From: Fimbriimonas ginsengisoli Gsoil 348
Lineage (GTDB): Bacteria; Armatimonadota; Fimbriimonadia; Fimbriimonadales; Fimbriimonadaceae
Assembly (NCBI GenBank): GCA_945881865.1
Contig: CAMCVK010000006.1
Coordinates: 1-64,000 of the forward strand
Length of the DNA stretch: 64,000 nucleotides
Reading direction: 5' to 3'
Below the pieces are notes generated by a model. It did no database searches. It had not been told where the DNA came from and was given only the letters and a program-made list of their open reading frames with translations. The position numbers and the translations under genes were made by a program. This document shows positions 18,214 to 28,678 of this stretch, in pieces (within the stretch, counting starts at the first letter, position 1; each line of letters begins with the position of its first letter).

Positions 18214-19986
18214 TTATTTTTTAGGCACCATTGGAAGCGGCGGCAGATCTCGGAAGTCGAATCGGCTGCGACTCTCGTCAAGCGTTGCGACCAACGCGCC
18301 GTTTCCATCGCGTGCGACATTCACTGCAAAGACAGGGATAGGGGAACTATTGCCTGAGCTACCCCTTTCCGGGCCCACACTAAGCCGGAAAGCGTTGTAG
18401 ATCCTACGTCCTGTCTGCAATTGGATGGTGGCGGTTCGGCCAGTTGCGCGACTATAGTTGTTAATTCCGACTCGGTAAGTTCCCTCTTGAATGTTTGCGG
18501 CCGTACACGACGCGTAGTAATGCTCCGGCCCGAGCTGGACTGTGTTATCAACATCAAGAAACCCAGACTGCCCGCTCTTGCGGCCGTAGTAGACTTGCGT
18601 GCCGTTCGGTTCCACGACATGGAGATCAACGTCGCCAGGCCCATCCCAGGTCATGGTCACGGTGAAAAAGCCTCTTGTTCCGTCCGTGGGAGGAGCCGTA
18701 AGTCTCCCGATAGTCTCTCGCGTCTCGGCTTGTACTCTCGCCCTGCCGGCGTATGTCGGTTCAAGATACACGTCTCGAAAGCCATGACCTCCGGGAAGGG
18801 TGATGTTCGGCTGCATCGGGCTGATTACACGAATGATGTCTTTCGATGAAAGAAGATACTGGCCAGAAACAGTGGTTGGCGGAGCGATGTGATAAGAACT
18901 AACTGAATTCGCACCAAATCTGTTTCGGAGCTCAGGCAGCATTCCATTTACGAACCAATTCCCCTGCGAGTAGCCGACGAGAAGTAGACGTTCGCCCTGC
19001 GTTAGTGCCGTGTTTGCGGTCGCTTTAAAGTTATTGAGAAGCGCAGGCGGTCCGGTAGCGCTGGCCCACTTTCGGGTTGCCTCGTCGATTTGAGACCTAA
19101 TGAAAGCGACAAAACTCGCCAGCTTTGGACTTACCAGAATCGAGCCAAGTAGAACCGCATCATTCTCCAAAATGGAGCCGATCAATTCGAACCTTCCTGC
19201 ATACTCCGCCCATTCAGGGGATGCTGTCTTCAGCTTAAAAGACTCAACAATATCATTGTAAGGACCAACTGAATGGTTATAGAGGAGGGTGTACCTCACA
19301 TTCTGCTGACCGACGGTAAATCCAATCGTTCGGATAAGTTCGCCGAACTCAATCTCTGCTTGTGGGTGAGAAGTTCTGATACCGTTCACATACATCACGG
19401 TCACCCCCGACGCTGAGCAGAGATCCTCTGCACTCTGCACGCGTGAGTTGCCCGTAGAGCGTGTCGTGGAATCCTCTGCGAAGGAGGTTCCGGCGAGAAG
19501 AGCTTGAGCAGCTTGGTGCGCCCGAAAGCGCGCTTCTGTGTTCAAAGTGAAGGAGAGAATCCGGCTGCTGTAAATTCGTTCTGTCTCTGGGGCGTTTCGA
19601 AGTGCAATAGTTGCAGCGCGCACTGCCTCCGCTCTCTGGTACGCCTTCTCGGCGTTTCCACTATCGGTAACCGAACCTTGGATTGCGCGCGCCAGGTTGG
19701 AATAGAGCGAGCGCCTTGAGGAACTTAGCGGGAATGAATTGACGATCCGGTCAACATCGTCTCGGACTCCGTTGCTATCTGCATCAGCACCGGCAATAGT
19801 TGCCGTTCGGTCCAGTTCCGTATAGATTGGTAGTAGATTTCCTTGATCCGTCTCTGTTTTCTTCCCAGAGCCTCCACATGCAAGGGAGACAAAAAGGAAG
19901 ACGATGACAAAGAGAACTGGGACTGACGGTAACTTCCAGGCATAGGCCGAAAGTTTCTTGGTTTGGCTGGATGGGATGTTTTTCAT
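18214..19986 (-). CDS. Lipoprotein with alpha/beta-hydrolase-like (GYSQG) region and C-terminal DUF2135/YfaP-like domain
   Basis: MKNIPSS...FVSLACGGSG lipobox; LLLVGYSQGNWFVNGML; MTWDGPGDVDLHVVEPNGTQVYYG...LDVDNTVQLGPEHYY typical of DUF2135. Confidence 0.65.
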   Translation of the reverse strand: MKNIPSSQTKKLSAYAWKLPSVPVLFVIVFLFVSLACGGSGKKTETDQGNLLPIYTELDRTATIAGADADSNGVRDDVDRIVNSFPLSSSRRSLYSNLARAIQGSVTDSGNAEKAYQRAEAVRAATIALRNAPETERIYSSRILSFTLNTEARFRAHQAAQALLAGTSFAEDSTTRSTGNSRVQSAEDLCSASGVTVMYVNGIRTSHPQAEIEFGELIRTIGFTVGQQNVRYTLLYNHSVGPYNDIVESFKLKTASPEWAEYAGRFELIGSILENDAVLLGSILVSPKLASFVAFIRSQIDEATRKWASATGPPALLNNFKATANTALTQGERLLLVGYSQGNWFVNGMLPELRNRFGANSVSSYHIAPPTTVSGQYLLSSKDIIRVISPMQPNITLPGGHGFRDVYLEPTYAGRARVQAETRETIGRLTAPPTDGTRGFFTVTMTWDGPGDVDLHVVEPNGTQVYYGRKSGQSGFLDVDNTVQLGPEHYYASCTAANIQEGTYRVGINNYSRATGRTATIQLQTGRRIYNAFRLSVGPERGSSGNSSPIPVFAVNVARDGNGALVATLDESRSRFDFRDLPPLPMVPKK

Positions 19987-20461
19987 CTTGTACGTATCAC
20001 CCGGATAGCTAGGCACGAAATACTTCGATTCGTACAGCTGTAGGAAGAGAACGTAGTATACAGCGGCTAGAACGCTAAAGAGAGAGAATTTACAAAAAAA
20101 ATTGACGAAGCCAAAGTTTATAGAATGCTTCGCCACTTTCCTTCGTGCATAGCGTAAATCGTGAAACAACTGGGTTAAAAAGCTGGATCCTGTCGAAATG
20201 AGCTTTGCTTGACACGTGGACGATTCAGCCGCCGCAACTACTTCATCTGGCACGTGTTGGGGCGTCGAATTGTGGGCTCCCTCCGGGCTTTGTCGCCAAA
20301 AGTTCGCTTTATCGCCGGGGTCGAGGGTCGTCGCATAGACGCCTAGCAGCACGCCTGCTGCCCACCCGGTTCGTGCGCAGGTGATCCCCCAATAAGCTTC
20401 GATTCATGGACGCAAAAGCGCGGACTTGTCGCCGGGTCCCCGCCCCCAATAGGCTCAAGGG

Positions 20462-20893
20462 ATGCAATTGATCCGCTTCGCCTTCCCTGCCGCTCTCCTC
20501 ATGTGCGTCGCCTACACCGCTTCTGCCCAACAGGCAGCACACAGCCTGCATCCCAAGGGATCAGCCTCTCAGACGAAGATGGCTCCCCAGATGGAAATGT
20601 GCAAGCAGATGATGGCCGACATGGAGCGGGAGAAAGCCCACATGAAGGAGATGGACGCGATCCTTGATCGCTTGACCTCCAAGATGGACTCGGCGACGGG
20701 AGATTCTAAGATTGAGGCAATGTCAGTGGTTTTGAAGGAGCTCGTGGCTCAGCGGAGAATGGCACGGATGATGAAGGAAGAGATGGACGGCAAGATGATG
20801 GGCCACATGATGGGGCACATGAAGATGCCAATGAAGTCCGGCAAGATGGATTGCCCGATGATGAAGGGCATGGGCGCGATGGGCGGCAAGTGA
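20462..20893 (+). CDS. Secreted methionine-rich small protein
   Basis: Signal peptide ending YTASAQQ; 28 Met in 143 aa, with MMGHMMGHMKMPMKSGKMDCPMMKGMGAM C-terminus. Confidence 0.7.
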   Translation: MQLIRFAFPAALLMCVAYTASAQQAAHSLHPKGSASQTKMAPQMEMCKQMMADMEREKAHMKEMDAILDRLTSKMDSATGDSKIEAMSVVLKELVAQRRMARMMKEEMDGKMMGHMMGHMKMPMKSGKMDCPMMKGMGAMGGK

Positions 20894-20948
20894 CCGGTCC
20901 AAGATTCACGAACGGCGCTCCGGTTCCGGCACTAAGGGTGCCCGGCGA

Positions 20949-21560
20949 ATGAAGCCGATGGTGCGTGTCTTGCTGATCGTCGCCGGGGTCGTCGCCCTCC
21001 TCGGCATGATGATCGGTGGCACCTACAATGGCCTCGTGGGCAGCGATCAAAAGGTCCAGGCTCAGTGGGGTCAGGTTCAAAATGTCTACCAGCGACGATT
21101 GGACCTCATCCCGAACCTGGTCTCGACCGTCAAGGGCGCCGCCGGCTTCGAAAAGAGCACGTACATAGCGGTTGCCGAAGCGCGTTCCAAAGCCCAAGGC
21201 GCGCTGCAGACGGCCGGCGCAAATCCAGGTAGCGACCCGACCAAGCTCGCGCAAGTTCAGCAGACCCAGGGCGAGTTGTCGTCGGCCCTCGGTCGATTGA
21301 TGGTGGTCGTTGAGAACTACCCCGACCTGAAGGCGACTGCGAATTTCCGGGATCTCCAGGAGCAGCTGGAAGGAACCGAGAACCGGATCACGGTCGAAAG
21401 GATGCGCTTTAACGAAAGTGCCCAAGAGTTCAACGCGAAGCGGCAGAGCTTCCCGACCACCCTGGTGGCGGGCATGTTCGGTGCGCGCTTTGCGGTGAAG
21501 TCGTACTTCCAAGCCGATGCCGGGGCCCAAACTGCTCCCAAAGTTGACTTCAGCAATTAA
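20949..21560 (+). CDS. lemA: LemA family protein
   Basis: GTYNGLVGSDQKVQAQWGQVQNVYQRRLDLIPNLVSTVKGAAGFE is the LemA signature. Confidence 0.95.
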   Translation: MKPMVRVLLIVAGVVALLGMMIGGTYNGLVGSDQKVQAQWGQVQNVYQRRLDLIPNLVSTVKGAAGFEKSTYIAVAEARSKAQGALQTAGANPGSDPTKLAQVQQTQGELSSALGRLMVVVENYPDLKATANFRDLQEQLEGTENRITVERMRFNESAQEFNAKRQSFPTTLVAGMFGARFAVKSYFQADAGAQTAPKVDFSN

Positions 21561-22257
21561 GCGAATCCTCTGCGGCATCTGCCTTCTCTTCGCTGCGATC
21601 ATTGGCACGGCCCAGAGCGTTCCCCCGGCCCCAACCCGGTGGGTTACCGATTCCTCTGGGTTCCTTTCCCGTTCGACGCGCGACGATCTCGACGCCAGCC
21701 TCGATGGCTATCAGGAAAAATCTGGCCACCAAGTCCTGGTTTGGATTGGCAAAACCACCGGTGGAGACTCGATTGATGATTGGGCAAACCGAGCCTTTAC
21801 GGCGTGGAAGATCGGACGAAAGGGCTTCGACGATGGCGTGGTTCTGTTCGTCATGGCTGACGACCGTACGGTGAGAATCGAGGTCGGGTATGGCCTAGAA
21901 GGAGACCTGCCGGATGCGACGGCCTCGCGAATCATCAACGAAACGCTGCTTCCACGAATCAAAGCGGGGGATCGGGATGGCGCGCTAAGAGGCGCGGTTA
22001 CGCAGATCGTCTCCGCCCTCGGCGGCAAACTCGGGCCGGTAAGCGGACCGGCTTCCACTCCGTTTAGCCCTTGGCAGGTGCTTCTGGGCGTTCTCGGATT
22101 AATCGCGCTTGTGGCTTTGGGGATTCGGTATCCCGTGTTTGGCTACTACCTGCTCATGATTGTCTCGTCGGCTTTGCGTCGCGGCGGAGGCGGCGGCAAT
22201 GGCGGGGGAATGAGCGGCGGCAGATCGGGAGGCGGCGGCGCGAGTGGGAAGTGGTGA
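21517..22257 (+). CDS. TPM-domain (YgcG-like) protein
   Basis: VTDSSGFLSRSTRDDLDASL...DDGVVLFVMADDRTVRIEVGYGLEGDLPDATASRII; C-terminal GGGGGNGGGMSGGRSGGGGASGKW tail typical of the family. Confidence 0.9.
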   Translation: MPGPKLLPKLTSAIKRILCGICLLFAAIIGTAQSVPPAPTRWVTDSSGFLSRSTRDDLDASLDGYQEKSGHQVLVWIGKTTGGDSIDDWANRAFTAWKIGRKGFDDGVVLFVMADDRTVRIEVGYGLEGDLPDATASRIINETLLPRIKAGDRDGALRGAVTQIVSALGGKLGPVSGPASTPFSPWQVLLGVLGLIALVALGIRYPVFGYYLLMIVSSALRRGGGGGNGGGMSGGRSGGGGASGKW

Positions 22258-22274
22258 TGCAACGGTGCGGGCCG

Positions 22275-22309
22275 TTTGGAGTACGGCGGCAGAGCCGCCG
22301 CACTCCAAA
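22275..22309. terminator. Hairpin downstream of TPM gene and of S9 peptidase gene (probable bidirectional terminator or dispersed repeat)
   Basis: TTTGGAGTaCGGCGGC-AGA-GCCGCCGcACTCCAAA, one mismatch, between convergent genes. Confidence 0.55.
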
Positions 22310-22321
22310 ATCACAAGAGAC

Positions 22322-24721
22322 TTACTTCTTGTACGGACCCCACCACTTGTTCAAGAAGCCCAAGTAGATGGCGTGGCGGTCGCGCGAGTCCATATCCCCG
22401 CCCATTCCGTGCCCGCCGGTCGGGTCAAGCGCGAGCTCAACAAGCGGGCCGCGGCCGTACTGCAACAGCTTTCGGTAGACATTCACCGTGTCTTGGAACA
22501 GCACATTGTCGTCCTCCATGCCGTGCAGCAACATCAGCGGCGACCGCAGGTTCTTGGCGAGGGAGGTCAGACTGTACTTATCCAGATCGGCAGGCGAGCC
22601 AGAAGGCGAAGCCCCGATCACGCCGGCCGTGTACCAGGTGTTATAGTTCTGCCACTCGGTTGGACCCGCACCGGCGATGCCCAGCGTAAAGACATCCGGC
22701 GCCGTGAACAGGCACATCTGCGTTTGGAAGCCGCCAAAGCTCCAGCCGTTGATGCCGACCTTGGTCGTGTCGATGCCGTATTCCTTGGCCATGTACTTGG
22801 CCGCGTCGCTGAGGTCTTCCACCTGGGCTTGGCCCGGCTTCTCCCAGTTTGCGTTGCCAAAAGCGTTGCCGTAGCCGGAGCTTCCGCGCGGGTCAACCAC
22901 GATCGTCACATAGCCGAACACGCGCGTCAGATACTGGTTGAACAGGTAGGCGGTCGTGTTGAACGTGCCGACTTCGACCGAGTTGCCCTTTCCGAGCGGG
23001 CCGCCGTAGACGTACATGAATAGCGGTCGCTTGTCGGTTTTCTTAAAGTTATCCGGCAGGAACATGTACCCGTGCACGGTTTGGCCATTCCGGTTTTGGA
23101 AGGTGAAGAGGTTCGGTTTCTCTTTGTTCACGGCGTCAAACGTGCCGCGATGGGAGTCGGTGACCTTCTTCTCGTCGCCGTCCAGAACGTAGAGTTCGCT
23201 GGGCGACGACCAGCTCTTGAAGTTGGCCGCGAGTTGGTTCGTCGATTCGCTGAAGGCGGTGTTCTCGTAAACGCCCGTCTTCTTGCCGATCTGCTTCATC
23301 TCGCCCGATTCGATATCGACGCGAAAGACGCCTTCAACCGGCGCGGTGACCGGGTTCGCGGTGACAAAAAGTGACTTGCCGTCCGGCGTAATCCGTACCG
23401 GGTAGCAGTCGAAGGCCCCCTTGGTGATCGGGCTGGCGGTCTGCTTCACCGGATCGATGATCCAAGGGTGCCGGTAGCCGCTGATGTCGAGCATCGCGAT
23501 GATCTTGCTGCCGTCGGGCGTGAAAAACGGCTGGCTCATTCCCGGCGTGTCGTGGTCGCCGTCGAGCTTTGCCTTGTAGGCAACGGTCAGTTCCTTCTTT
23601 TCCAGGTCGGCAACCTTGATTTCGTATTCCATCGCGGTGCGTCGCCACGTGGCAAACACGAACTTCTTGGAGTCCTTCGACCATGCGAACTCTTGGTTGT
23701 CGCTGCCACGCGCGCCGCGACCGTTTGCAATGGAGGTCTGTTGCCATTCCTTGCCGCCCTTGTACGTCCAAACTTCCCACGGCTTGCCGTCGTTCTTCGG
23801 GTCGCGGCCCTGGGTGATGTCGTACAGGTACACCCGCGAGTCGATCTTAAACTCGTCGTCGGCCACGCCTCGGTTCACAGTGACGGCTTTCGCAAAGCGG
23901 TCCTTGAACGAGATCCACTGAACGGTTCGGTTCGGCTGCGTCCAGTTGTCGACGCGGACCATCATCTTCGTGCCGTCAGGCGAAAGCTGGTACCCGGCCA
24001 TCTCCAGGCGGTCTGGGAGTTCGGGGTTCAGCTGCTCGACGATCGGGCTGTCGAACCGGGCGCGGTAAATCGCGTTGCCGCGGGCAAATGTAAAGCCGCT
24101 CGCGTCCGGCGTGAATTCCGCATCGCCCTCGCGGTCGCGCGTGTTTGTCAGTCGGGTAGGTTTGGCCTCGCCCAGTTTCCAACGGTAGATGTCACCGGCG
24201 TAGGTTACGAGCAACTCGTCAGACTTCGGTGACCACGTTGCGGCAGAAACGCCCGGGTACGAAGGCAGTGGCTCCTTGCGCTTGGCGGCCTCTTCCTTTC
24301 GCTTGAGGCGCCATTCGCGATATTCGAGGTCCGACATCTTGTCGGCCTTGTCCAGCTCGTCGTCTTCCTTCTTGTTCTGCTCCAGTGCCTTCGGGATGTT
24401 GCGGTCAAACTCCAGCCAGGTGTCCGGCTTGGTCAGGCGAGTTGACGTCCCCGACTTGGTGTCGTAGAGGTAGAGGTCGTTGCCGCGTTCCTTGATCGGG
24501 TTCCATAGGTAAACCAGGTAGCGGTCGTCTTTCGACCATTCGAGCCCGCTTGCCGACTTGCCAAAGAAGCTGCGGCGCGGGAACATCGCGTCGAACGGGA
24601 GCCCGGCGCTCTTTTCGAGCGCGCCAATCTGGGCGTTGGTGGTCAGCGGCGGGGCAACCGGGGTTGGCAGGCTACTTTTTGCCTGGGCAACGAAGAGCGG
24701 GAGAAGAATAATGCCAATCAT
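22322..24721 (-). CDS. S9 family peptidase (DPP-IV/prolyl oligopeptidase-like)
   Basis: C-terminal GINGWSFGGFQTQMCLFTAPDVF (GWSFGG nucleophile elbow), LLHGMEDDNVLFQDT, GGHGM; N-terminal beta-propeller; start placed at MIGIILLPLFVAQA. Confidence 0.92.
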   Translation of the reverse strand: MIGIILLPLFVAQAKSSLPTPVAPPLTTNAQIGALEKSAGLPFDAMFPRRSFFGKSASGLEWSKDDRYLVYLWNPIKERGNDLYLYDTKSGTSTRLTKPDTWLEFDRNIPKALEQNKKEDDELDKADKMSDLEYREWRLKRKEEAAKRKEPLPSYPGVSAATWSPKSDELLVTYAGDIYRWKLGEAKPTRLTNTRDREGDAEFTPDASGFTFARGNAIYRARFDSPIVEQLNPELPDRLEMAGYQLSPDGTKMMVRVDNWTQPNRTVQWISFKDRFAKAVTVNRGVADDEFKIDSRVYLYDITQGRDPKNDGKPWEVWTYKGGKEWQQTSIANGRGARGSDNQEFAWSKDSKKFVFATWRRTAMEYEIKVADLEKKELTVAYKAKLDGDHDTPGMSQPFFTPDGSKIIAMLDISGYRHPWIIDPVKQTASPITKGAFDCYPVRITPDGKSLFVTANPVTAPVEGVFRVDIESGEMKQIGKKTGVYENTAFSESTNQLAANFKSWSSPSELYVLDGDEKKVTDSHRGTFDAVNKEKPNLFTFQNRNGQTVHGYMFLPDNFKKTDKRPLFMYVYGGPLGKGNSVEVGTFNTTAYLFNQYLTRVFGYVTIVVDPRGSSGYGNAFGNANWEKPGQAQVEDLSDAAKYMAKEYGIDTTKVGINGWSFGGFQTQMCLFTAPDVFTLGIAGAGPTEWQNYNTWYTAGVIGASPSGSPADLDKYSLTSLAKNLRSPLMLLHGMEDDNVLFQDTVNVYRKLLQYGRGPLVELALDPTGGHGMGGDMDSRDRHAIYLGFLNKWWGPYKK

Positions 24722-24809
24722 GAATTCCAACACTATATCCGCAGGGGGCCGCCCGAGAAGTTCCGGAGGCGCAATCGGCTCCGACCAAGGCGAAAGAAGG
24801 ACGATTCTC

Positions 24810-25607
24810 ATGACCGGCTATTGGCCGCCGACGAACATTGCGAGCCCAGACGGGATCCTTGCGCCGTGGGCACCTCGCGTCAACAACTACTTGGGGACTG
24901 GATACGATGTGGTGGCCGTGGCGACCGAGTTTCCCGTAGGTCCGCTCGGAACGACCGGAGTCGGGGATCGAACGCGGCCGTACTGGGGAGCGGGAACGGG
25001 AGATATCACGGTCGACTATCGGCACACTTCGCAGCGCTTTTGGCGGTTGATGGAGGAGCACAAGCTGGCCGCGGTCATGAGTTTCAGCCGGAACACGCCG
25101 GACCGGCAATGGGTCCTGGAGCTCGGCGCGTTGAACCTGCCACAGGCGGAATGGAAGACGGAAATTACGTACGTCGACGCGGATGGCGAGCCGCGACTAG
25201 GTCTTTTCCCGGGGCCGTTCGCTGGCGGAAGCGAGGAAGACTTCTCGCCGTTTCGGGGCCAAGGCGTCACGGATGGGCTCCCGCCCGACCCCACCGTGCC
25301 GGCCGGGTTCGCCCGTGAATCGACCCTTCCGCGCGAGCAGATCTTTTCCGCATTGGGGGCGGCCTTTCCGCCGGAACAAATCGAGCCGGTCATCGGCGAT
25401 AGCTTCACGCGGGTCGGACCGTTTGTCTCCGGCTACATGGCGTATCACGTCTCGTGGTATGCGGCCTTCTGCTGGGAAACCGACCACCCGTGCCTCGCCG
25501 CCGGACACACCCATGTCGGCATCGACGTTGACGTCGCGGACGGTCGCCGGGCCGTCGAGATTCAGTTAGAGACCCTTATCACTTACCTTCGGAACGGGGC
25601 AAAGTAG
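24810..25607 (+). CDS. Pyroglutamyl-peptidase (C15)-like protein
   Basis: MTGYWPPTNI start and CWETDHPCLAAGHTHVG resemble C15 ends; weak overall similarity; in-frame ATG also at 24720. Confidence 0.45.
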   Translation: MTGYWPPTNIASPDGILAPWAPRVNNYLGTGYDVVAVATEFPVGPLGTTGVGDRTRPYWGAGTGDITVDYRHTSQRFWRLMEEHKLAAVMSFSRNTPDRQWVLELGALNLPQAEWKTEITYVDADGEPRLGLFPGPFAGGSEEDFSPFRGQGVTDGLPPDPTVPAGFARESTLPREQIFSALGAAFPPEQIEPVIGDSFTRVGPFVSGYMAYHVSWYAAFCWETDHPCLAAGHTHVGIDVDVADGRRAVEIQLETLITYLRNGAK

Positions 25608-25616
25608 GCTCTCCTC

Positions 25617-27002
25617 ATGCATCCCGTCCTCGTTACGATTCGCGAAGCCATTCGGGGAACGCCGTTCGAAGGCGATCTTTTCCTTGTGGGCGGAGCCGTG
25701 CGCGACGGAATCTTGCGTCCCGAGCGGCCACTTGGGGATGACCTCGACTTGGTGACGCGTGGTTCATCGGCCGAGCTCGCCCGTTTGCTCTGGGAGAAAG
25801 GACTTTCCTCGATTCCTCCGGTCACCTACGAGCGGTTCGGCACGGCGATGGTACGGATCGACGGCATTGCCGTCGAACTGGTGACCGCGCGAAAGGAGAG
25901 TTACGACGCCGGTTCACGCAAGCCAAACGTCGTCGCTGCGACTTATTTGGAAGACGCCCTACGCCGCGACTTCACCGTGAACGCTCTCATGCGGCCGCTC
26001 GACGGAGGGCCGATCTTTGATCCGCTTGGCACCAGTTTGGCCGACCTCGCCGCTGGAGTTCTGCGCACTCCACTGGATCCGGCCGAGACGTTTCGGGACG
26101 ACCCGCTCCGGATGTTGCGGGCGATTCGGTTCCGTTGGAAGCTCGGCCTTCAACCGGCGCCCGAACTTTATCCGGCGATCACCGCCACGCGCGATCGGCT
26201 ACAGATCGTCAGCTTCGAACGCATCCGCGACGAAGTCGTCAAGATGCTGCTGGGTCGCGACCCCGACGAGGCCCTGCGCGAGCTGATGGATCTCGGCTTT
26301 TTTGGCCACCTCGCGCCGGAGTTTGAGTCAATGTTGGGTTGCTTGCAGGGCGACTACCACCACTTGGACGTGTGGGATCACACCCGTCTGGTCGTGAAAA
26401 ACATGGCCCGGCTTACCGCCGACTTCGAGCCCGAAGTGCGGATGTTCGGGATGCTCGCGGCCCTGTTTCATGACATCGGGAAGCCGCCGACCCGGATAAT
26501 CGACAAGAACGGCCACATCCGGTTCTTCACGCACGAAGTCGTCGGCGCCGAGATGACGCGCGCGATTCTGCGCCGCTGGAAGATGTCCGAAAGAGAAATT
26601 GGCGTCGTCGCGTTGCTGGTGAAGAGCCACCATCGCCTGTTCACGTCAGAGACTTTTTCCACGGCCGCTGCCCGGCGGGTCGTGCGGGACCTGGGCGAAT
26701 GGACCGAACTCCTTTTGACCCTCGTCGCCGCCGACATCGCTTCGCTGAGGCCCGGGATCGAAGTCGGCGACCTACGGCCGATCAGAGCAAAGATTGCCGA
26801 GGTCGGCATCGCGACGCCGCCCCGCACGTTTCAGAGCCCGCTGGACGGGCAGGCCATCATGGCGCTGACCGGGCTTCCGGCGGGACCGGAAGTGGGGCGC
26901 CTGAAGGGACTGCTTGAAGAGCGCGTGATCGAAGGCGAGCTTGGACCCGAGGATGCCGAAGCGGCCCGGGCCTGGATGCTCGCCTATTTAGCCGGCAAGT
27001 AG
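25617..27002 (+). CDS. cca: CCA tRNA nucleotidyltransferase / poly(A) polymerase family with HD domain
   Basis: LVGGAVRDGIL, GDDLDLVT, RRDFTVNAL, DPLRMLRAIRF; FHDIGKP HD motif. Confidence 0.9.
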   Translation: MHPVLVTIREAIRGTPFEGDLFLVGGAVRDGILRPERPLGDDLDLVTRGSSAELARLLWEKGLSSIPPVTYERFGTAMVRIDGIAVELVTARKESYDAGSRKPNVVAATYLEDALRRDFTVNALMRPLDGGPIFDPLGTSLADLAAGVLRTPLDPAETFRDDPLRMLRAIRFRWKLGLQPAPELYPAITATRDRLQIVSFERIRDEVVKMLLGRDPDEALRELMDLGFFGHLAPEFESMLGCLQGDYHHLDVWDHTRLVVKNMARLTADFEPEVRMFGMLAALFHDIGKPPTRIIDKNGHIRFFTHEVVGAEMTRAILRRWKMSEREIGVVALLVKSHHRLFTSETFSTAAARRVVRDLGEWTELLLTLVAADIASLRPGIEVGDLRPIRAKIAEVGIATPPRTFQSPLDGQAIMALTGLPAGPEVGRLKGLLEERVIEGELGPEDAEAARAWMLAYLAGK

Positions 27003-28649
27003 GGCGCGGGCGTTGGCAAGCGCGGCGTCGGTCACGTGCTCTCCGGCGAGCATGCGGGCGATCTCTTGCTCCCGCTCGTCGGCATCCAGTCGGCGGATTT
27101 CGGTGACTACTCGGCCATCCCGTTCCACCTTCTCGATTCGATAGTGGACGTTGGCGCGGCTGGCGATTTGCGGCGAGTGGCTGATGACCAGAACCTGGGC
27201 ATGGCGGGCAAGCTCTTCGAGTTTGCGGGCGACGGTGGCGGCGGCGCGACCACCGAGGCCGGCATCGACCTCGTCAAAAATCAGCGTGGGCACGCCGTCT
27301 TTCCCGGCCAGGCCAGACTTGATGGCCAGCATCACACGGCTCATCTCGCCCCCGCTGGCGATCTTGGCGAGCGGCTTGGGCGACTCGCCTGGGTTCGCGG
27401 AAAAGAAGAACTGCACCGCATCGGCCCCGTTTGCCGTTGGCTCGTGCGCGAGGATGCTCACCGAAAATTCGGCCTTGGCCATGGCAAGGTCCCGTAGCTC
27501 GCGTTGAATCTCGATGGCGAAGCGTGCAGCATAGTCGGTACGCAGGGCGGTCAGGCCCGCGCACGCCGCCATCAGATCTGCCCGGGTGGTTTCCACCGTG
27601 CGGCCCAGAGATTCCTCATTTGCCTCCGCGTCTTCCAGCATGGCGAGCTCCTCCTGAGCGGTTGCCAGGTGGGCCAGCACCTCGGCTTCGGTTGCGCCGT
27701 ATTTCCGGCGAAGTCGCTTCAGCAGGTCGATGCGCTCGGTGGCAAGGTCGAGGGCCCCCGGGTCTGCCTCCAAAGATTCCATGTAGTCGCGTAGGGCAGA
27801 GGCGGCCTCTTCGGCTTCAATCTGCACGTTACGCAGGCTTTCGGCGATCGGCTCCAGCGCGGCATCGAACCGAGTGACCGCCTCGATGGCGGATACCGCC
27901 CGTGCGATGAGTTCGGTCGCGGCGGCTTCGTCGTCCGAGAGCGACGTGAGCGCAGAGGCAGAGGCCGTCACGAGCTTCTCGGCGTTGCGGAGGCGAATCA
28001 GTTGGGCTTCGAGTTCTTCTGATTCCCCTTCCAGTGGGGCGGCCTCAGTGATCTCATTCACCTGGTACCGCAGGAGATCCAGGCGTTGCTCGCGCAGTTG
28101 GTTCGTCCGCTGGAACGCCTCTAGCCGTCGGACCGCGTCGGCATACGCCTCGTGTGCGCTGGCTACCGGTCGTAAAAGCTCTTGCAGGGGTGCACCAATC
28201 CAGCGGTCGAGGTAGCCGAGATGAGCTTCGGGATGCAGCAGAGCCTGATGATCGTGCTGGCCATGGAGGTCGACCAGCGCGTTCCCCAATGTTTTCAGGA
28301 CCGAAACCGGCGCGGTTCGACCGTTGATGCGGCAGGTGCTGCGGCCTTCGGCGGAGACCTCTCGGCTAAGAATCAGCAGATCGTCCTCGACGGCGTAGCC
28401 GGCTTCGATGCACGCGGCCCGGACGCCGGCAGCTTCGCTAAGGTCGGCCGTCAGCTGCACCGTCGCCTTTGGCGAGCCGGTCCGGACAAGGTCACTGTCG
28501 GCGCGTTCTCCTAGGGCGAGCTCGATGGCGTCGACCAGAAGCGACTTTCCGGCCCCGGTTTCGCCGGTGAGGGCGGTAAAGCCGGATTCAAACGTGAGCA
28601 CCGCCTTCTCGATGATCGCCAGGTTCTCGACGGCAAGCTCGCGGATCAT
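26988..28649 (-). CDS. recN: DNA repair protein RecN
   Basis: MIRELAVENLAIIEKAVLTFESGFTALTGETGAGKSLLVDAI; IASGGEMSRVMLAIKS; LIFDEVDAGLGGRAA. Confidence 0.97.
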   Translation of the reverse strand: MIRELAVENLAIIEKAVLTFESGFTALTGETGAGKSLLVDAIELALGERADSDLVRTGSPKATVQLTADLSEAAGVRAACIEAGYAVEDDLLILSREVSAEGRSTCRINGRTAPVSVLKTLGNALVDLHGQHDHQALLHPEAHLGYLDRWIGAPLQELLRPVASAHEAYADAVRRLEAFQRTNQLREQRLDLLRYQVNEITEAAPLEGESEELEAQLIRLRNAEKLVTASASALTSLSDDEAAATELIARAVSAIEAVTRFDAALEPIAESLRNVQIEAEEAASALRDYMESLEADPGALDLATERIDLLKRLRRKYGATEAEVLAHLATAQEELAMLEDAEANEESLGRTVETTRADLMAACAGLTALRTDYAARFAIEIQRELRDLAMAKAEFSVSILAHEPTANGADAVQFFFSANPGESPKPLAKIASGGEMSRVMLAIKSGLAGKDGVPTLIFDEVDAGLGGRAAATVARKLEELARHAQVLVISHSPQIASRANVHYRIEKVERDGRVVTEIRRLDADEREQEIARMLAGEHVTDAALANARALLAG

Positions 28650-28678
28650 GAATACCTACCAGACGGTTTAGGTTGGCA

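Noticed and set aside
18033-18320. 95-aa minus ORF downstream of the DUF2135 lipoprotein
   Set aside because: Overlaps the end of a supported gene and lacks any recognisable feature.
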